From Chryseobacterium indologenes (GTDB lineage Bacteria; Bacteroidota; Bacteroidia; Flavobacteriales; Weeksellaceae), in NCBI GenBank assembly GCA_016025055.1, contig CP065590.1, positions 1,860,001 through 1,924,000 of the forward strand: a DNA stretch of 64,000 nucleotides, in the 5' to 3' direction. This document shows, piece by piece, positions 45,476 to 57,000 of this stretch. The notes below the pieces were generated by a model, which searched no databases, was not told the origin of the DNA, and saw nothing but the letters and a program-made list of their open reading frames with translations. Both the position numbers and the translations under genes were made by a program. The first letter of the stretch is position 1. Every line of letters begins with the position of its first letter.

Positions 45476-47587
45476 ATGATAAAAAATATGCTGTCACTCT
45501 GTATATCTGTTGTATGCGGAATCATTATACACGCCCAATCATTCGAATCGCCCAATGGTAAACTGCAACTGAATTTTACCATCAAAGAAGAAGGAAGCCC
45601 GTATTATACGCTTCAATATAAAGGGAAACCCGTTGTGAAGGATAGTAAACTGGGATTTATTTTAAAACCTTCCACCTCTTATTTTTCAGGATTTAAAGTG
45701 GAAAATATCAGCTATACTTCTGAAAATACTAGCTGGAAAACCGTTTGGGGACCGAACAAAGAAGTAAACGATCATTATAAAGAAATGCTCGTTCATCTCG
45801 TGCAAAATAAAACAGGCTGGAAACTGGATATCAGGTTCAGACTTTTTGATGACGGATTGGGCTTCAGATATGAGTTTCCTGTTCAGCCTGACTTGAGACA
45901 TTTTACGATCAGCAATGAGCTCACCTCCTTCAATCTGGCCAAAGATTATAAAGCATTCTGGATTCCCGCAGATTATGATACCAATGAATTTCCGGTAACG
46001 ACTTCAACATTATCCCAAATTTCAGGATTAATTGATGAAGTAAGAAAAGAACCGTTGGCAGCCAAAGCTCCAAGTACAAGTTTAGCAGTACAAACGCCTT
46101 TGATGCTGAAATCTCAAGATGGAATTTATATCAACATCCATGAAGCTGCACTAGTTAACTTTCCGGCGATGACTCTTAACCTTGATGATAAAAACTTTAT
46201 TCTTTCTTCCAATCTTACACCCGATAAAAACGGCGACAGGGGATTTATTCAAACCGGTTCGATAAGTCCGTGGCGTACCATGATCATCAGTGATGATGCA
46301 AAAGAAATATTGTCTTCCAACCTCATTGTTAACCTTAATGAGCCCAGCAAAATAAAGGATACTTCCTGGATAAAACCTACGAAATATGTAGGTGTATGGT
46401 GGGAATATTTTACTGGCGGTGGTTCTACGTGGGCCTACTCTGACAATCAGGACATCAGAATTGGGGAAACAGATTATAAAACACTGAAACCGAACGGCAG
46501 ACATGGTGCCAACACAAAACATGTAAAAGAATATATTGACTTTGCCGCAGCGAACGGATTTGATGCTGTCCTGGTAGAAGGCTGGAATGAAGGCTGGGAA
46601 GATAACCAGGCGTACAGAAAAGAACACATTTACAACTTTACCAAAGCATACCCGGATTTTGATGTGAAAGAACTCCAGGCGTATGCAAACAACAAAAATG
46701 TAAAAATCATCATGCATCACGAAAGCACTTCTTCAGTGGTGGATTATGAAAGACAATTAAAGGATGCTTTCAAATTTATGAAGGAAAACGGATATGATGC
46801 TGTAAAAACAGGATATGTAGGACCAATTATTCCCCGGAGTGAATATCATGACGGGCAATGGATGGTTAACCATTACAGATATGTTGCTGAAACCGCAGCC
46901 CAGTACCGGATCATGGTCAATTCCCACGAAGCAGTACGACCTACCGGATTGCACAGAACATATCCCAACTGGATTGCCCAGGAGTCAGCGAGAGGAACTG
47001 AATTTGAATCCTTCAACGGAAATAAACCGGATCATACCACAATTCTACCTTTTACCCGATCGATCGGCGGTCCTATGGATTATACGCCGGGAATATTTGA
47101 AGGTGATCTTTCTGTATACGGAAACAATAAAGCGAAATTAAGCACAACGCTGACCAAGCAGCTTGCTCTTTACATTACGATGTACAGTCCCCTACAAATG
47201 GCAGCAGACCTTATTGAAAATTATAAAAAATATCCTGATGCTTTTCAGTTTATCAAAGATGTGGCAGTAGACTGGGATTCATCCTACATTCTTGAAGCAG
47301 AGCCGGGAGATTATGTGACTATTGCAAGAAAAGCTAAGAATAAAAATGAATGGTTTGTCGGAAGTGTCACCGATGAAAATCCAAGGGAAGCTACGGTAGA
47401 CTTATCATTCCTTCCTAAAGGTCAGAAATTTGAAGCCATTATTTATAAAGATGGAAAAAATGCGAGCTGGAATCACAACCCGAAAAGCTATGAAATTTCC
47501 GGACAAAAGGTAAAATCAAGTGATAAACTTACAATAAAAGTAGCTCCGGGAGGAGGATTTGCCATCAGTATAAAACCAATATTATGA
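45476..47587 (+). CDS. GH97 glycoside hydrolase (alpha-glucosidase/galactosidase)
   Basis: 703 aa (an ATG four codons in is also possible). Signal peptide (LSLCISVVCGIIIHAQ), N-terminal beta-sandwich, and a barrel with WWEYFTGGGSTWAYSDN, GFDAVLVEGWNEGWED, VKTGYVGPIIPRSEYHDGQ, INSHEAVRPTG-like VNSHEAVRPTGLHRTYPN. Two calcium-binding/catalytic Glu are apparent (HEAV, QESARGTEFES). GH97 enzymes act on alpha-glucosides (SusB) or alpha-galactosides. In an N-glycan locus it may remove terminal glucose. Ends in a 4-bp overlap with GH65. Confidence 0.88.
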   Translation: MIKNMLSLCISVVCGIIIHAQSFESPNGKLQLNFTIKEEGSPYYTLQYKGKPVVKDSKLGFILKPSTSYFSGFKVENISYTSENTSWKTVWGPNKEVNDHYKEMLVHLVQNKTGWKLDIRFRLFDDGLGFRYEFPVQPDLRHFTISNELTSFNLAKDYKAFWIPADYDTNEFPVTTSTLSQISGLIDEVRKEPLAAKAPSTSLAVQTPLMLKSQDGIYINIHEAALVNFPAMTLNLDDKNFILSSNLTPDKNGDRGFIQTGSISPWRTMIISDDAKEILSSNLIVNLNEPSKIKDTSWIKPTKYVGVWWEYFTGGGSTWAYSDNQDIRIGETDYKTLKPNGRHGANTKHVKEYIDFAAANGFDAVLVEGWNEGWEDNQAYRKEHIYNFTKAYPDFDVKELQAYANNKNVKIIMHHESTSSVVDYERQLKDAFKFMKENGYDAVKTGYVGPIIPRSEYHDGQWMVNHYRYVAETAAQYRIMVNSHEAVRPTGLHRTYPNWIAQESARGTEFESFNGNKPDHTTILPFTRSIGGPMDYTPGIFEGDLSVYGNNKAKLSTTLTKQLALYITMYSPLQMAADLIENYKKYPDAFQFIKDVAVDWDSSYILEAEPGDYVTIARKAKNKNEWFVGSVTDENPREATVDLSFLPKGQKFEAIIYKDGKNASWNHNPKSYEISGQKVKSSDKLTIKVAPGGGFAISIKPIL

Positions 47588-49623
47588 TGAAAAAAGGACT
47601 GGCGGTTTTAAGTCTATGCTTCACCGGTATTTTCGGAATTTGTCTGGCACAGGATCCATGGGGAATTAAAACAGGGAATATTAACCCGGATCATTACACC
47701 GGTGTGACGGTTTCCAACGGAATGATAGGAATGATTTCCTCACCGGAACCTTTGAAAGCGGGAAATGTTATTCTGGCCGGAGTATATGATCAGTATGGAA
47801 GAGGAAGAACCAGTAATTTTCTTTCCAATTTTAATGTGCTCGATTGTAATCTTGTTATCGACTGGAAAGAAATTAATCGTAAAAATATTTCCAATTATAC
47901 CCAACATATCAATTTTAAAACAGCCACTTTTTCCGGTTCATTCGATTATGCAGACATAGCCTCTGTAGAATACCGATATACAGCGTTGAGACATCTTCCC
48001 AATAATGTAATTCTTACCGTGACCATACATCCTAAAAAGGAGCTTTCATTCGTTGCAGAAAGTAATCTTAAAACACCACAGGGATTTCTGCCCCTTCAAC
48101 AGAATTATAACGAAGTAAGCCCTCCGCATGCCACAATACCTCTCTTAACCTCGGTAGCAAAAAGTCCGACAGGAGCTCTTACGATGGCAGCAAGCACCAC
48201 ATTTGTATTTCCTGACGAACAATATAACCAGCCAAAAGTTTCACATGAAATGCGTGACAGCGACGCTCATCTGATGAAATTCGTGAAAAAATTAAAAAAC
48301 TCAGAAGTCTATACTTTTTCTTTGATAGGTTCTCTTGTATCCTCTTCCCAGGTTCAGGATCCATACAATACGGTGGAAAGATTAAGTATCTACGCCAATT
48401 TGCAAAATCCGGCTCAACTGTATAAAAAGCATGAAGAAGAATGGAAGAACTTGTGGAAAGGCGATATTGAAATAGAAGGGGATGCACAGGCTCAACAGGA
48501 CGTCCATAATATGCTGTACCATCTGTATTCCTTTTCAAGAGAAGGGTCAGATTACTCCCTATCTCCGGCCGGATTGAGCGGAACCGGCTATAACGGGCAT
48601 GTTTTCTGGGATACGGAAATGTTTATGTTCAAACCTTTGTTGTTTTTCCATCCTGAAATTGCAAAAGGACTTGTAAACTATCGTTTTAACAGGCTGAAGG
48701 CTGCCAAAACAAATGCTATGATGCATGGATATAAAGGGGCAATGTTTCCCTGGGAAAGTGCAGTTTCAGGAGAAGAAGAAACCCCGGTCTGGGCATTGTC
48801 AGGGACATATGAGCATCATATTACCGGAGATGTTGCTTTTGCAGCCTGGAACTATTATCTCATGACTAAAGATCTGCAGTGGCTAAAAGAAAAAGGCTGG
48901 CCTCTTCTAAGTGAAACAGCAACGTTCTGGCAATCCCGCGTAGAAAAAGTGGGGAACAGATATCACATTAAAAATGTAGTCGCTGCCGATGAATGGGCAG
49001 AGAATGTTGATAACAATGCGTACACCAATGCCATTGCAAAACAAAATTTCAGGTTTGCCAATGATGCTGCCCAGTTACTTAATATACCTTTCAATAAAAC
49101 CTGGCATGACATTGCAGAAAATCTGGTGTTTACGCGACTTGAAAACGGAGTGACAAAAGAACACGATACTTATAACGGAGCATCAATAAAGCAGGCGGAC
49201 GTCAATTTACTGGCGTATCCGCTCAATACCATTCAGGATAAAGAACAGATCAGAAAAGATTTGAAATACTATCAGGAAAAGGTTCCCAACAAGAAAACCC
49301 CTGCGATGACCAAAGCTATTTTTGCTTTATTGTACAGCAGATTGGGAGAAGGTGAAGAGTCATATAAATGGTTTAAAGAATCTTACGAACCTAATCTTTT
49401 GCCACCATTCAGAGTTCTTGCTGAAACGGAAGAAGGAGATAATCCTTATTTTCTTACGGGTGCAGGAGGAGCATTGCAGGCTGTAATGATGGGATTTGCA
49501 GGTGTGGATATGGATGAAAAAGGTACCTTAAAATCAACTAAAAATGCTTTGCCTCCGGATTGGAAAAAGGTCACGGTAAAAGGAATCGGTACCGGAAATA
49601 TAACCTTTTCAAATAGTCAGTAA
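47584..49623 (+). CDS. GH65 family glycoside phosphorylase/hydrolase, exported
   Basis: 679 aa, start overlapping the GH97 stop (ATGATG at 47584, second ATG equally good). Signal peptide (GLAVLSLCFTGIFGICLAQ). GH65 barrel: GTGYNGHVFWDTEMFMFKPLLF, GAMFPWESAVSGEEETPVW, VAADEWAENVDNNAYTNAI with the general acid Glu (AADEWAENVDN). GH65 covers trehalase, maltose, kojibiose and nigerose phosphorylases. A signal peptide argues for hydrolysis, since phosphorylases are cytosolic. Kojibiose/nigerose-type activity would match the Glc-alpha-1,2/1,3-Glc linkages of glucosylated N-glycans (inference). Confidence 0.82.
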   Translation: MMKKGLAVLSLCFTGIFGICLAQDPWGIKTGNINPDHYTGVTVSNGMIGMISSPEPLKAGNVILAGVYDQYGRGRTSNFLSNFNVLDCNLVIDWKEINRKNISNYTQHINFKTATFSGSFDYADIASVEYRYTALRHLPNNVILTVTIHPKKELSFVAESNLKTPQGFLPLQQNYNEVSPPHATIPLLTSVAKSPTGALTMAASTTFVFPDEQYNQPKVSHEMRDSDAHLMKFVKKLKNSEVYTFSLIGSLVSSSQVQDPYNTVERLSIYANLQNPAQLYKKHEEEWKNLWKGDIEIEGDAQAQQDVHNMLYHLYSFSREGSDYSLSPAGLSGTGYNGHVFWDTEMFMFKPLLFFHPEIAKGLVNYRFNRLKAAKTNAMMHGYKGAMFPWESAVSGEEETPVWALSGTYEHHITGDVAFAAWNYYLMTKDLQWLKEKGWPLLSETATFWQSRVEKVGNRYHIKNVVAADEWAENVDNNAYTNAIAKQNFRFANDAAQLLNIPFNKTWHDIAENLVFTRLENGVTKEHDTYNGASIKQADVNLLAYPLNTIQDKEQIRKDLKYYQEKVPNKKTPAMTKAIFALLYSRLGEGEESYKWFKESYEPNLLPPFRVLAETEEGDNPYFLTGAGGALQAVMMGFAGVDMDEKGTLKSTKNALPPDWKKVTVKGIGTGNITFSNSQ

Positions 49624-49778
49624 ATTGATAATGCATTAAACCTGCCTTGCCATCTTAATTTGGTTGTAAAGCATATGGATTTACGAAAAACAGCAATAGG
49701 AGCGGGCTTTAGTCCGCTTTATTATTATCTCCGAAGGAATCCGGCTTTAGCCAAAACCTATTGATTTTAATTTATTTA

Positions 49779-49818
49779 GCCACTAATGCATGAATCCTTT
49801 TATTCGTGCATTAGTGGC
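49779..49818. terminator. Bidirectional hairpin between converging PUL halves
   Basis: GCCACTAATGCA...TGCATTAGTGGC with arms extended to 17 bp (one G-T pair) and a loop of 6 nt. Sits between GH65 (+) and the sugar porter (-). The flanking GCGGGCTTTAGTCCGC stretch (49698-49713) forms a second small hairpin. The 226-bp gap holds no gene. Confidence 0.6.
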
Positions 49819-49849
49819 CTCCTTAATAGACGGAGACTTAGCCCGCTTT

Positions 49850-51213
49850 TCAATCGTTAATCCTTTCCTTCCATTCTTTTTCGATCTCTTCCAATGTTTT
49901 CCCCTTAGTTTCGGGAATCATTTTCCAGATAAAAAAGAAGGTAAAGACTGAAATGATCATATACATCCAAAATGTAAAGGCGCTTCCCACAGATCCGATG
50001 AGTACCGGAAAAGTCTGTGAGACCAGAAATACAGCCAGCCATAGAAAAAAAGTTGCCACAGACATAGCTGTAGCCCTTGCTTTTGTGGGGAATATTTCAG
50101 CGATGACCACAAAAGTAAGCGGTCCCAGCGACATTGCAAAACAAGCAATATACCCAAGTATTGCGATCAAAAGCAGATAACCTTGTTGCTGCTTGTAAAA
50201 AACAAGCCCGGTAGTAAACAGGCAAACGGCCATTCCTGTAATTCCAATGAGCAAAAGCTTTTTTCGTCCCCAATGATCTACATATTTTATGGCCACTAAA
50301 GTGAAAATGACATTGATGATTCCCACTAAAATAGTTTGCATAAATGCTGATTCTGACCCTACTCCCGTAGATTTAAAGATTTCGGGGGCATAATACATTA
50401 TAGCATTAATTCCGGTGATCTGAGAAAGGACAGCCAGTGCGATACCGATAACTAATGCCCGTTTGAGTTGAGGCGTTTTTATATCAGCAAAAGAAAATGG
50501 GGTTTCGTCCCGTAAGGATTCATCGATCGATTTAAGTTCCTGCTGAGCGAGTTCATTACCGTTGATCAGACTAAGAATATCCAAGGCTTCGGTATTCCTT
50601 TTTTTGCTGCCAGCCAGCGTGGGCTTTCAGGAACCGTTAGCAGTAAAAGGATAAAAATAATGGATGGAATAGTTCCTGAGCCAAACATCCATCGCCAGCC
50701 GGTGGAAATATTCCATATTTCATCATGAATTCCGGCGATATAAGCATTGACAAAATAAATAACGAGAATCCCTGTAACAATACCCAGCTGGAAAATTGAA
50801 ATTAAACGCCCTCTTATGGCTGCCGGCGCCATTTCTGAGATATACATCGGTGACAGCATAGATGCAATTCCTATTCCCATTCCTCCGATAATCCTGAATA
50901 TGACGAAAATCCAAAGGTCAGGTGCAAGAGCTGTACCTATGGACGAGATGACAAACAGGATACCGGAGAGCATTAGTACTTTTTTCCGACCGACAAGATC
51001 ACTGAGTTTGCCCGAATACATTGCTCCCACAATACATCCGAGCAGTGCACATGAAGCCACCCAGCCTGTCATGACATCCGAAAGCTGATAGTAAGTTTTC
51101 ATAAAACCCACGGCTCCGGAAATTACTGCCGTATCATAGCCAAATAATAATCCACCCACTGAAGCTACCAGGGTTGATTTATAAATAAGCGTTGAGTGTG
51201 AAGTTGATGACAT
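49850..51213 (-). pseudogene. MFS sugar porter (XylE/GLUT type), one frameshift
   Basis: About 454 aa when joined. Sugar-porter signatures: GGLLFGYDTAVISGA, GKLSDLVGRKKVL (motif A), RIIGGMGIGIASM, PESPRWLAAKK, ALAVLSQITGINAIMYYAPEIF, PETKGKTLEEIE. Imports glucose, mannose or related hexoses with H+. Frame breaks at the T7 run 50599-50605 (A7 coding); an eighth A gives PRWLAAKKRNTEALDILSL. Co-transcribed with ManA (6-bp gap). Likely a sequencing error. Confidence 0.88.
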
Positions 51214-51218
51214 AGCGT

Positions 51219-52971
51219 TTATTTTAAAACTTTATGGGAAATCATCTCTGTTCGGATGCCGGCTTTAATCGTTGCGCATTCTTTTCCGGCACTTTCCCCG
51301 TGAGGAGTGATGGTGTAGGCTCCCAAATGAGCAGGAACAATAAACGTTTCTGCATAATGGATGATATAAGGTTCGAAACTATGATCAGGACTTTCTATGA
51401 TCACTTCACGGCCCTCGACCAGATTCAGTACGTTAACCACACCTTCCGTATGATGAATCACTTTTTTGCTAAACCAGTGTCTCCGGGTTTCAATGAACGA
51501 CATAGAATCTAATCCCGTACGTTCTTCGCGCCAGCCGTCACCTTCGTTTACGGGCTCTGTAAGATTAAGAATATGTTCCTTTGCCCATGTAGCGGTGCGA
51601 TCCCATTGAATCACATTTTTTCCGTGTTCCAGGGATATCGGTCGCGGCTTTCCATCCAGCCCCATTCTTCCCCAATCCCAGAGTTTAAACGTAAAAATGT
51701 AAGGAGTGGCACTGATCTCCAATACCACAGAATCAGCCCCTGAGCAATGCACCGTTCCTGCCGGTATGGAAACATGATCGTGCTTTTGCATGGGCCATTT
51801 TTGTACGTACTGATCCGCATCAAAAGGAATAGAATTGTTTTGTGCAGCTGTGAGATCTTTCATCATACATTCCGGATCAATATTTTCTTTCAGACCAAGA
51901 TAGACAAAAGAATCCTCTTTTACATCCAGCATATAATAGCTTTCATCCTGAGTATAGGTCATCCCGAATTTTTCTTTAATGTACTCTTTCAGTGGATGTA
52001 CCTGCAGGCTTAAGTTGCCACCCTCCATCGTATCCAGAAAGTCGAAGCGGATAGGGAATTCATCTCCGAATCCTTCATATACCTGTTTACCGAGCAAAGC
52101 TTCCGGCTGGAAAAACACAAGATTAAGAGACGGAATTTCAACCACCTGTTCTCCAAAACCTAATAGTAAACTGTTTTCTTCAGGCACACAATCAAATCCC
52201 CATGCAAAATTGGGCTGACTTCTGTCCAGGTCACAGACTTCTTTCAGCCATTGTCCGCCCCATGGTCCCGGATCAAAAAAGGAACCACCCTGAACGGCTG
52301 GTGTACCGTTTGCTGAAGAGCTTCAGATAAAGCTGCTGTCGTTATCATTTTGGGCTGACGCGGAATGGTTGTATCTACTACAAAATGGCACTTGTTAAGA
52401 ATTCTTTTTTATAACGGTCACCAACGCGCCAGTCGACGAAATAAGCATGTTTATACTGATAGGCAAAAGAATCTGTGTAGTTGGCTCTTCCAAGATTGCA
52501 GGCTGTGTTTTGTCGGAAACGTTTCTGTATTTCCCATCGGGGCATATCTGCATACAGGATAGCAGAAGGGTTTTCGCTTACTAAAGTGGCTCCCGGCCCA
52601 ATAATTACTTTACATCCATGTATTTCATTCAGCTTTTGATGAAGAGCTGTTATTTTGGAAGGGTCAAAATATTCTTCCAGTTCCAATGGACTTATATAAC
52701 CGAATACCGGATCATCAGTCACATACTTTTGTAACATTGCAGAGATTTCGTTCTCCGTTTTCATCACTTCGATTGTATTGATGATCAGTTCAGGCTGTAA
52801 AAATTCCTGTACTGCAGCAATTACTTCATTGATGAATACTCCCGGGTAGCATTCAATAGCAATAGTTTCAGGAGTATTTGTATTGAGTTCTTTTAAAATA
52901 TCTTCCCAACCCGTGATACAGGTATGATTTTTTATCTGAATAATGGGAAATTTATTGAAATTTGATTTCAT
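51219..52971 (-). pseudogene. Class I mannose-6-phosphate isomerase, two frameshifts
   Basis: About 585 aa when joined, the long ManA form of Bacteroidetes. The N-terminal part (52971-52378) is a kinase-like/uridine-related accessory region (IIGPGATLVSEN, WRVGDRYKKEF), followed by the type I PMI cupin core (SLQVHPLKEYI; HDHVSIPAGTVHCSG with zinc His). Two single-base deletions: T6 run 52405-52410 and A6 run 52275-52280. Corrected, the sequence between them reads KCHFVVDTTIPRQPKMITTAALSEA and FFDPGPWGGQWLKEV (the PWGG of PMI). Converts Man-6-P to Fru-6-P for glycolysis. Between the ROK kinase and the transporter. Confidence 0.83.
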
Positions 52972-52980
52972 TCTTTTTGA

Positions 52981-53919
52981 TTAATGGTTGATAAGATGAG
53001 CGATTCCAAGTAATGCTGCGGTGCGGGGGAAATTTCCTTCTTCAATTTGTACTTTTCCCCACGGTGTCCATGCGTGATTTTCAACATATTGTCTGATAAA
53101 AGGAAGAATATAAAAGTTGCTGGCCATAATACCTCCTGTAAGCACCAGAACTTCCGGATCGTAGGCATGGATGAGGTTGATGGCGCAAGCAGACCAGGCC
53201 TGCAGACTCCGGTCACGAATAGCTTCAGCCACACTGTCACCCTCTTCCGCAAGCCTGAAGATAAGTTCGTAATCAATAACCTGGGGTAAAGACAGTTTGC
53301 TGCCTGTGAAGTTTCTCTCCGCTGTTGCGATAACCGGTAGATTCCAGGTGGAGGCTTCTGTCTCTACACAGCCTTTATTCCCGCAATTACAAATGTTTCC
53401 AAGATAATTAATGACTGAATGGCCTCCCAGTATGCCGGCGGTAAAATGTTTTCCTCTCAATAACCGGCCTTCCATCACTACAGCACTTCCAATGCCGGTT
53501 CCTAAGGTCATCAGAACAATATTGTCGTACGTGTCAGCTTTGCCATATTTCCATTCTCCAATTAATGCAGACCGGGCATCATTTTCAATGGAAAAAGGGA
53601 GGTTAAAAGTCTCTAAACACCATTTTTCAAGATTTATTTCAGGGGCATCGCCAAACTTTTTATCAATGGAAAGAATTTTTTTCTGGACGCTGTCAACAAT
53701 TCCCGGGGAAGCAATACCTAATCCTGAGATATCGGATTGAGTAAGGTTATGTTGAGCTAACATGATTTCTATGGTTCTCTGTATGAGAGGTAGCTTTGGA
53801 GCAAGTCCTTTTTCGGAGTCAGCATCAATCGAAATATAAGATAGAACGGTCTCTTCCTGTACAAGTCCGATTTTAATCTTTGTTCCGCCCATGTCTATGG
53901 CAATCACTGGTTTTGACAT
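52981..53919 (-). CDS. ROK family glucokinase
   Basis: 312 aa from MSKPVIAIDMGG (53919). ROK motifs: IAIDMGGTKIKIGLV, SPGIVDSVQKKI, ENDARSALIGEW with the catalytic Asp, LMTLGTGIGSAVV, GGHSVI, and the zinc motif CNCGNKGCVET. Probably phosphorylates glucose or mannose. It lies 9 bp before the ManA gene. Complements the zinc-less ROK gene at 41590. Confidence 0.9.
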   Translation of the reverse strand: MSKPVIAIDMGGTKIKIGLVQEETVLSYISIDADSEKGLAPKLPLIQRTIEIMLAQHNLTQSDISGLGIASPGIVDSVQKKILSIDKKFGDAPEINLEKWCLETFNLPFSIENDARSALIGEWKYGKADTYDNIVLMTLGTGIGSAVVMEGRLLRGKHFTAGILGGHSVINYLGNICNCGNKGCVETEASTWNLPVIATAERNFTGSKLSLPQVIDYELIFRLAEEGDSVAEAIRDRSLQAWSACAINLIHAYDPEVLVLTGGIMASNFYILPFIRQYVENHAWTPWGKVQIEEGNFPRTAALLGIAHLINH

Positions 53920-53966
53920 TGTCTGATTTATTTTAAATGTTGACAAATAGTAATAGTTGATAATCA

Positions 53967-53997
53967 AACCTTACAAGTTTCGAAAACCTGTAAGGTT
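53967..53997. repeat. AACCT-type intergenic hairpin
   Basis: AACCTTACA (53967-53975) and TGTAAGGTT (53989-53997) with an inner AGTTT...AAAACC core. Common type in flavobacterial intergenic DNA. It lies between the ROK kinase and GH38. Confidence 0.5.
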
Positions 53998-54030
53998 CAG
54001 ATAAAAAGTATTCATTTTAGAGTGTTGCCG

Positions 54031-57000
54031 CTAGAAAATTAATTTAATCTCAAGCACATCCATTCCTTCTAAACTAAATTTTTCGGTAATAGAAAATTCT
54101 TTTCCTGTTTTAAGGTTAATAAGCTTTACCGGCTTAAGTTTTTCCCATTGAAATGCAGTTATCTGTCCCTTTTCATGCGGGTTATATAATCTGATGATAA
54201 AGCTTTGATCTTCCTGAGGAGTAATACTTGTGACCACAATTTTATCATTGTTCATATGAAAAAGACTTCCACTACTAAAAGATTGTTCTTTGACAGGAAC
54301 TGCGATAAGAGGCTGTGTAAATGCAGCAGCTGATTTTTCATTTTCAACAGAATTAAAGCCATCGTGAGGACGTAGTACATAGTGGTAATGTACAGGACCT
54401 TCCTGATCTGCTTTATAGTTGGTGTGCCAGTAGTTGTTCATGGCATAACTGAACCAATTTGTCGTTCCCGGTGTTCCGTTATCTTTCCACTTTTTGTGGC
54501 TATTGTCGATGACCATTCTTTCGTCAATCATTGTTGCAGCTTCTATCAATGGAGTTTCGAGCATCATCCACTGTATTCCTTTTTGTGCTGAAGAAGCATC
54601 TACCCAGCGACGGCTGTACCAATAATCCATATTAGAACCCGGCAGCTGATCGGTAAGGTATTTCATGTTGCCATACCCGGCATCGACAGTGATATTTTTA
54701 AAATCAGGGTTAAAAGGAAATCCAAAATGAACGGCTTCTTTGGTACGGACAGGCTTTTTATCAACAATATTTTCCAGCGCTATTTCGTCACTGCCTGCGG
54801 TGATGGTAATCATTCGTTCCAGTTTACGAGCACCCGGAGCTTCAGATACTAATGAAATCTTTGCTACTACAGGTCCGTTTTCCAGTATTTTTACCTGTAC
54901 ATCTGTATTTGATAAAGCTTCTTTGGGATCGGATCCCGGAACATACCAGTAAGAATTCAATCCCTGGTCATTAAAACTTCCTGCGTAATTGGTCTTTGTT
55001 GTATCGGTAAGATGAGTAATGCTTCCCGTTTTTTTATCCCAGCTCACTGTAACTTTTCCATTAGAAATACTGGAGTCAGTAATGATGAATGAAGAAGGAG
55101 AGGAGATTTTATTTTTAATCAATGTATATGTTGCTGATCCCAGCGCCGGAATGTTTTTGGCTAAAAATGTCATGGTTCCGTCCTGTAGTTTTTGCAGAGG
55201 AATCTTTTGACCTGTGGCATCCTGCACTGCGTTAGCCTGTGTATTTTCCGGGATAGTGACTATACCTTCTCTTGCCCATGATGAGGTATTGAATACTGCT
55301 ATTGTTTTGGATGCCGGATCTGTTAAAGGAAGAAGAAGTTCTTTTTCCAGTTTTTCGGAAAGGAAGCTGCCATCGGCCGAGAATTGTTTTTTTACTTTCC
55401 ACTGATCTGCCACAAAGGGGAGGTCCGGTGCCGTAATACTGTTGAAAGCTCCCCACGTATGCTCATGGAATAAAATCACATTTTTCCATGCTTCATAAAA
55501 ATGCCGGCTGTTATATTGTCGGGGATTTAGCATAGAATAAAGTGTTGTCAGTTGTTGCAGTTTTAAGCTGCTGTTTCTGTTGATTCCTTCTTCTTTGGCA
55601 GTGGACATGGCTCCATCCTCCCAGTAAGGGCTGATGTCTCCTTTTACAACAGGGATTTTGTCGCCATATTTCTTCTCAAAGACTTCGAACATTTTTTCAT
55701 TGGTGCTCAGTACAATTTTGGGTGAGGTGTATTTTTTATTCCATTCATCTACAAATTGGGAGACGGTAGGATCTATAGGGCCGTTGTCCGCAACAATATT
55801 GTAGCGCCATTGTACCATATCATAAGGATAATTGGTATGGGTAAGGTCTTCCAGATATTCTGCAATTTTTTTCTGGCCATTGTCAAATACATCACCGGGA
55901 TGTACACCATGCCATGAAGAATAGCCTCTTCCCGCTGTCCAGAATAGTATTTTTTCTTTTCCTGACGGAGATTGCCACCAAACCGGTTTATCTCCCCAGT
56001 TTTTCACAAAGTTTCCGACACGGTCTCCCAGATAAGGATTTGTTTTTCCAAGATAATTGGGACCGCTTGAGAAGTATTTTACTCCTGATGAAGTAAGTGC
56101 AGGAACTAATGACCAGGCAAATCCCGGTACATCAGACATCATGGCACTTTTGATTGGTAAGCCTAATTCTTTTTCCAGTTTTTGAGCATATTCTGTATAG
56201 TGGAATAATTCTTCCGGCTGGCTAAGCCCTGTTAAAATATTGCCATACATGGCAGAAAGGCCTATTCCCCCTTCCTGTACTGCTTTTACAAAGGACTTTT
56301 TATCTTGTGCAGACGCATTTTTCATGAAGTTTTCAACATCCCAAAGGGCTTCTACATTATATTTGAAACGGGCTTCTTCAGGAAGATTTTTTGTCTTTTC
56401 AATCATCGCAAGAGCATCATAAATATTCTTTGTATGAATTTTTTCTACCTCCGACTGTAAATGGGAATATCCTACATCGGTATGAGAGTGATGGATAAAA
56501 TATAATGTTCGTGGTACGATAGCCTGAGCCTGAATTGTTTTCCGAAGAAGCTCTTTCCTGCCGGAGATCACGACCAGTTCCAGTTTACCTCCCTCGGCTG
56601 AAAGAGAAACAGGGATGTCAAAAGTTTTAATACCGTCCGGCATGGTAAAAGTAAAGGTCTCTTTATTGTTTATTATAGCCTTTATTTTTTCTTCCGGACC
56701 GAAGTGAAGGGTCGTAAGACTCAGAAGGCGTTTGCCGTCTTTTAACAGAAAAGGAGTGGATTGGGCATCTATTTTTTCCTGGAAAGTAAATTTATAAGTC
56801 ATCATCCAGTCTCTGCTGTTCTGGGCCTGGCCAACAATTTTTAATCGGAGAGGTTTTCCTGGGGTTACTTTATTTGCGGGAACCCGCAGGTAGGCTAATC
56901 CGTATGAGTCTTTTAATCCGTCTGTCTTGGTTTGGTGAAATACAAAGGCAGTACTGTCTGCGGCTTTGGAAATCCAGTCCGGATGTTGGTTGGCAGGGTA

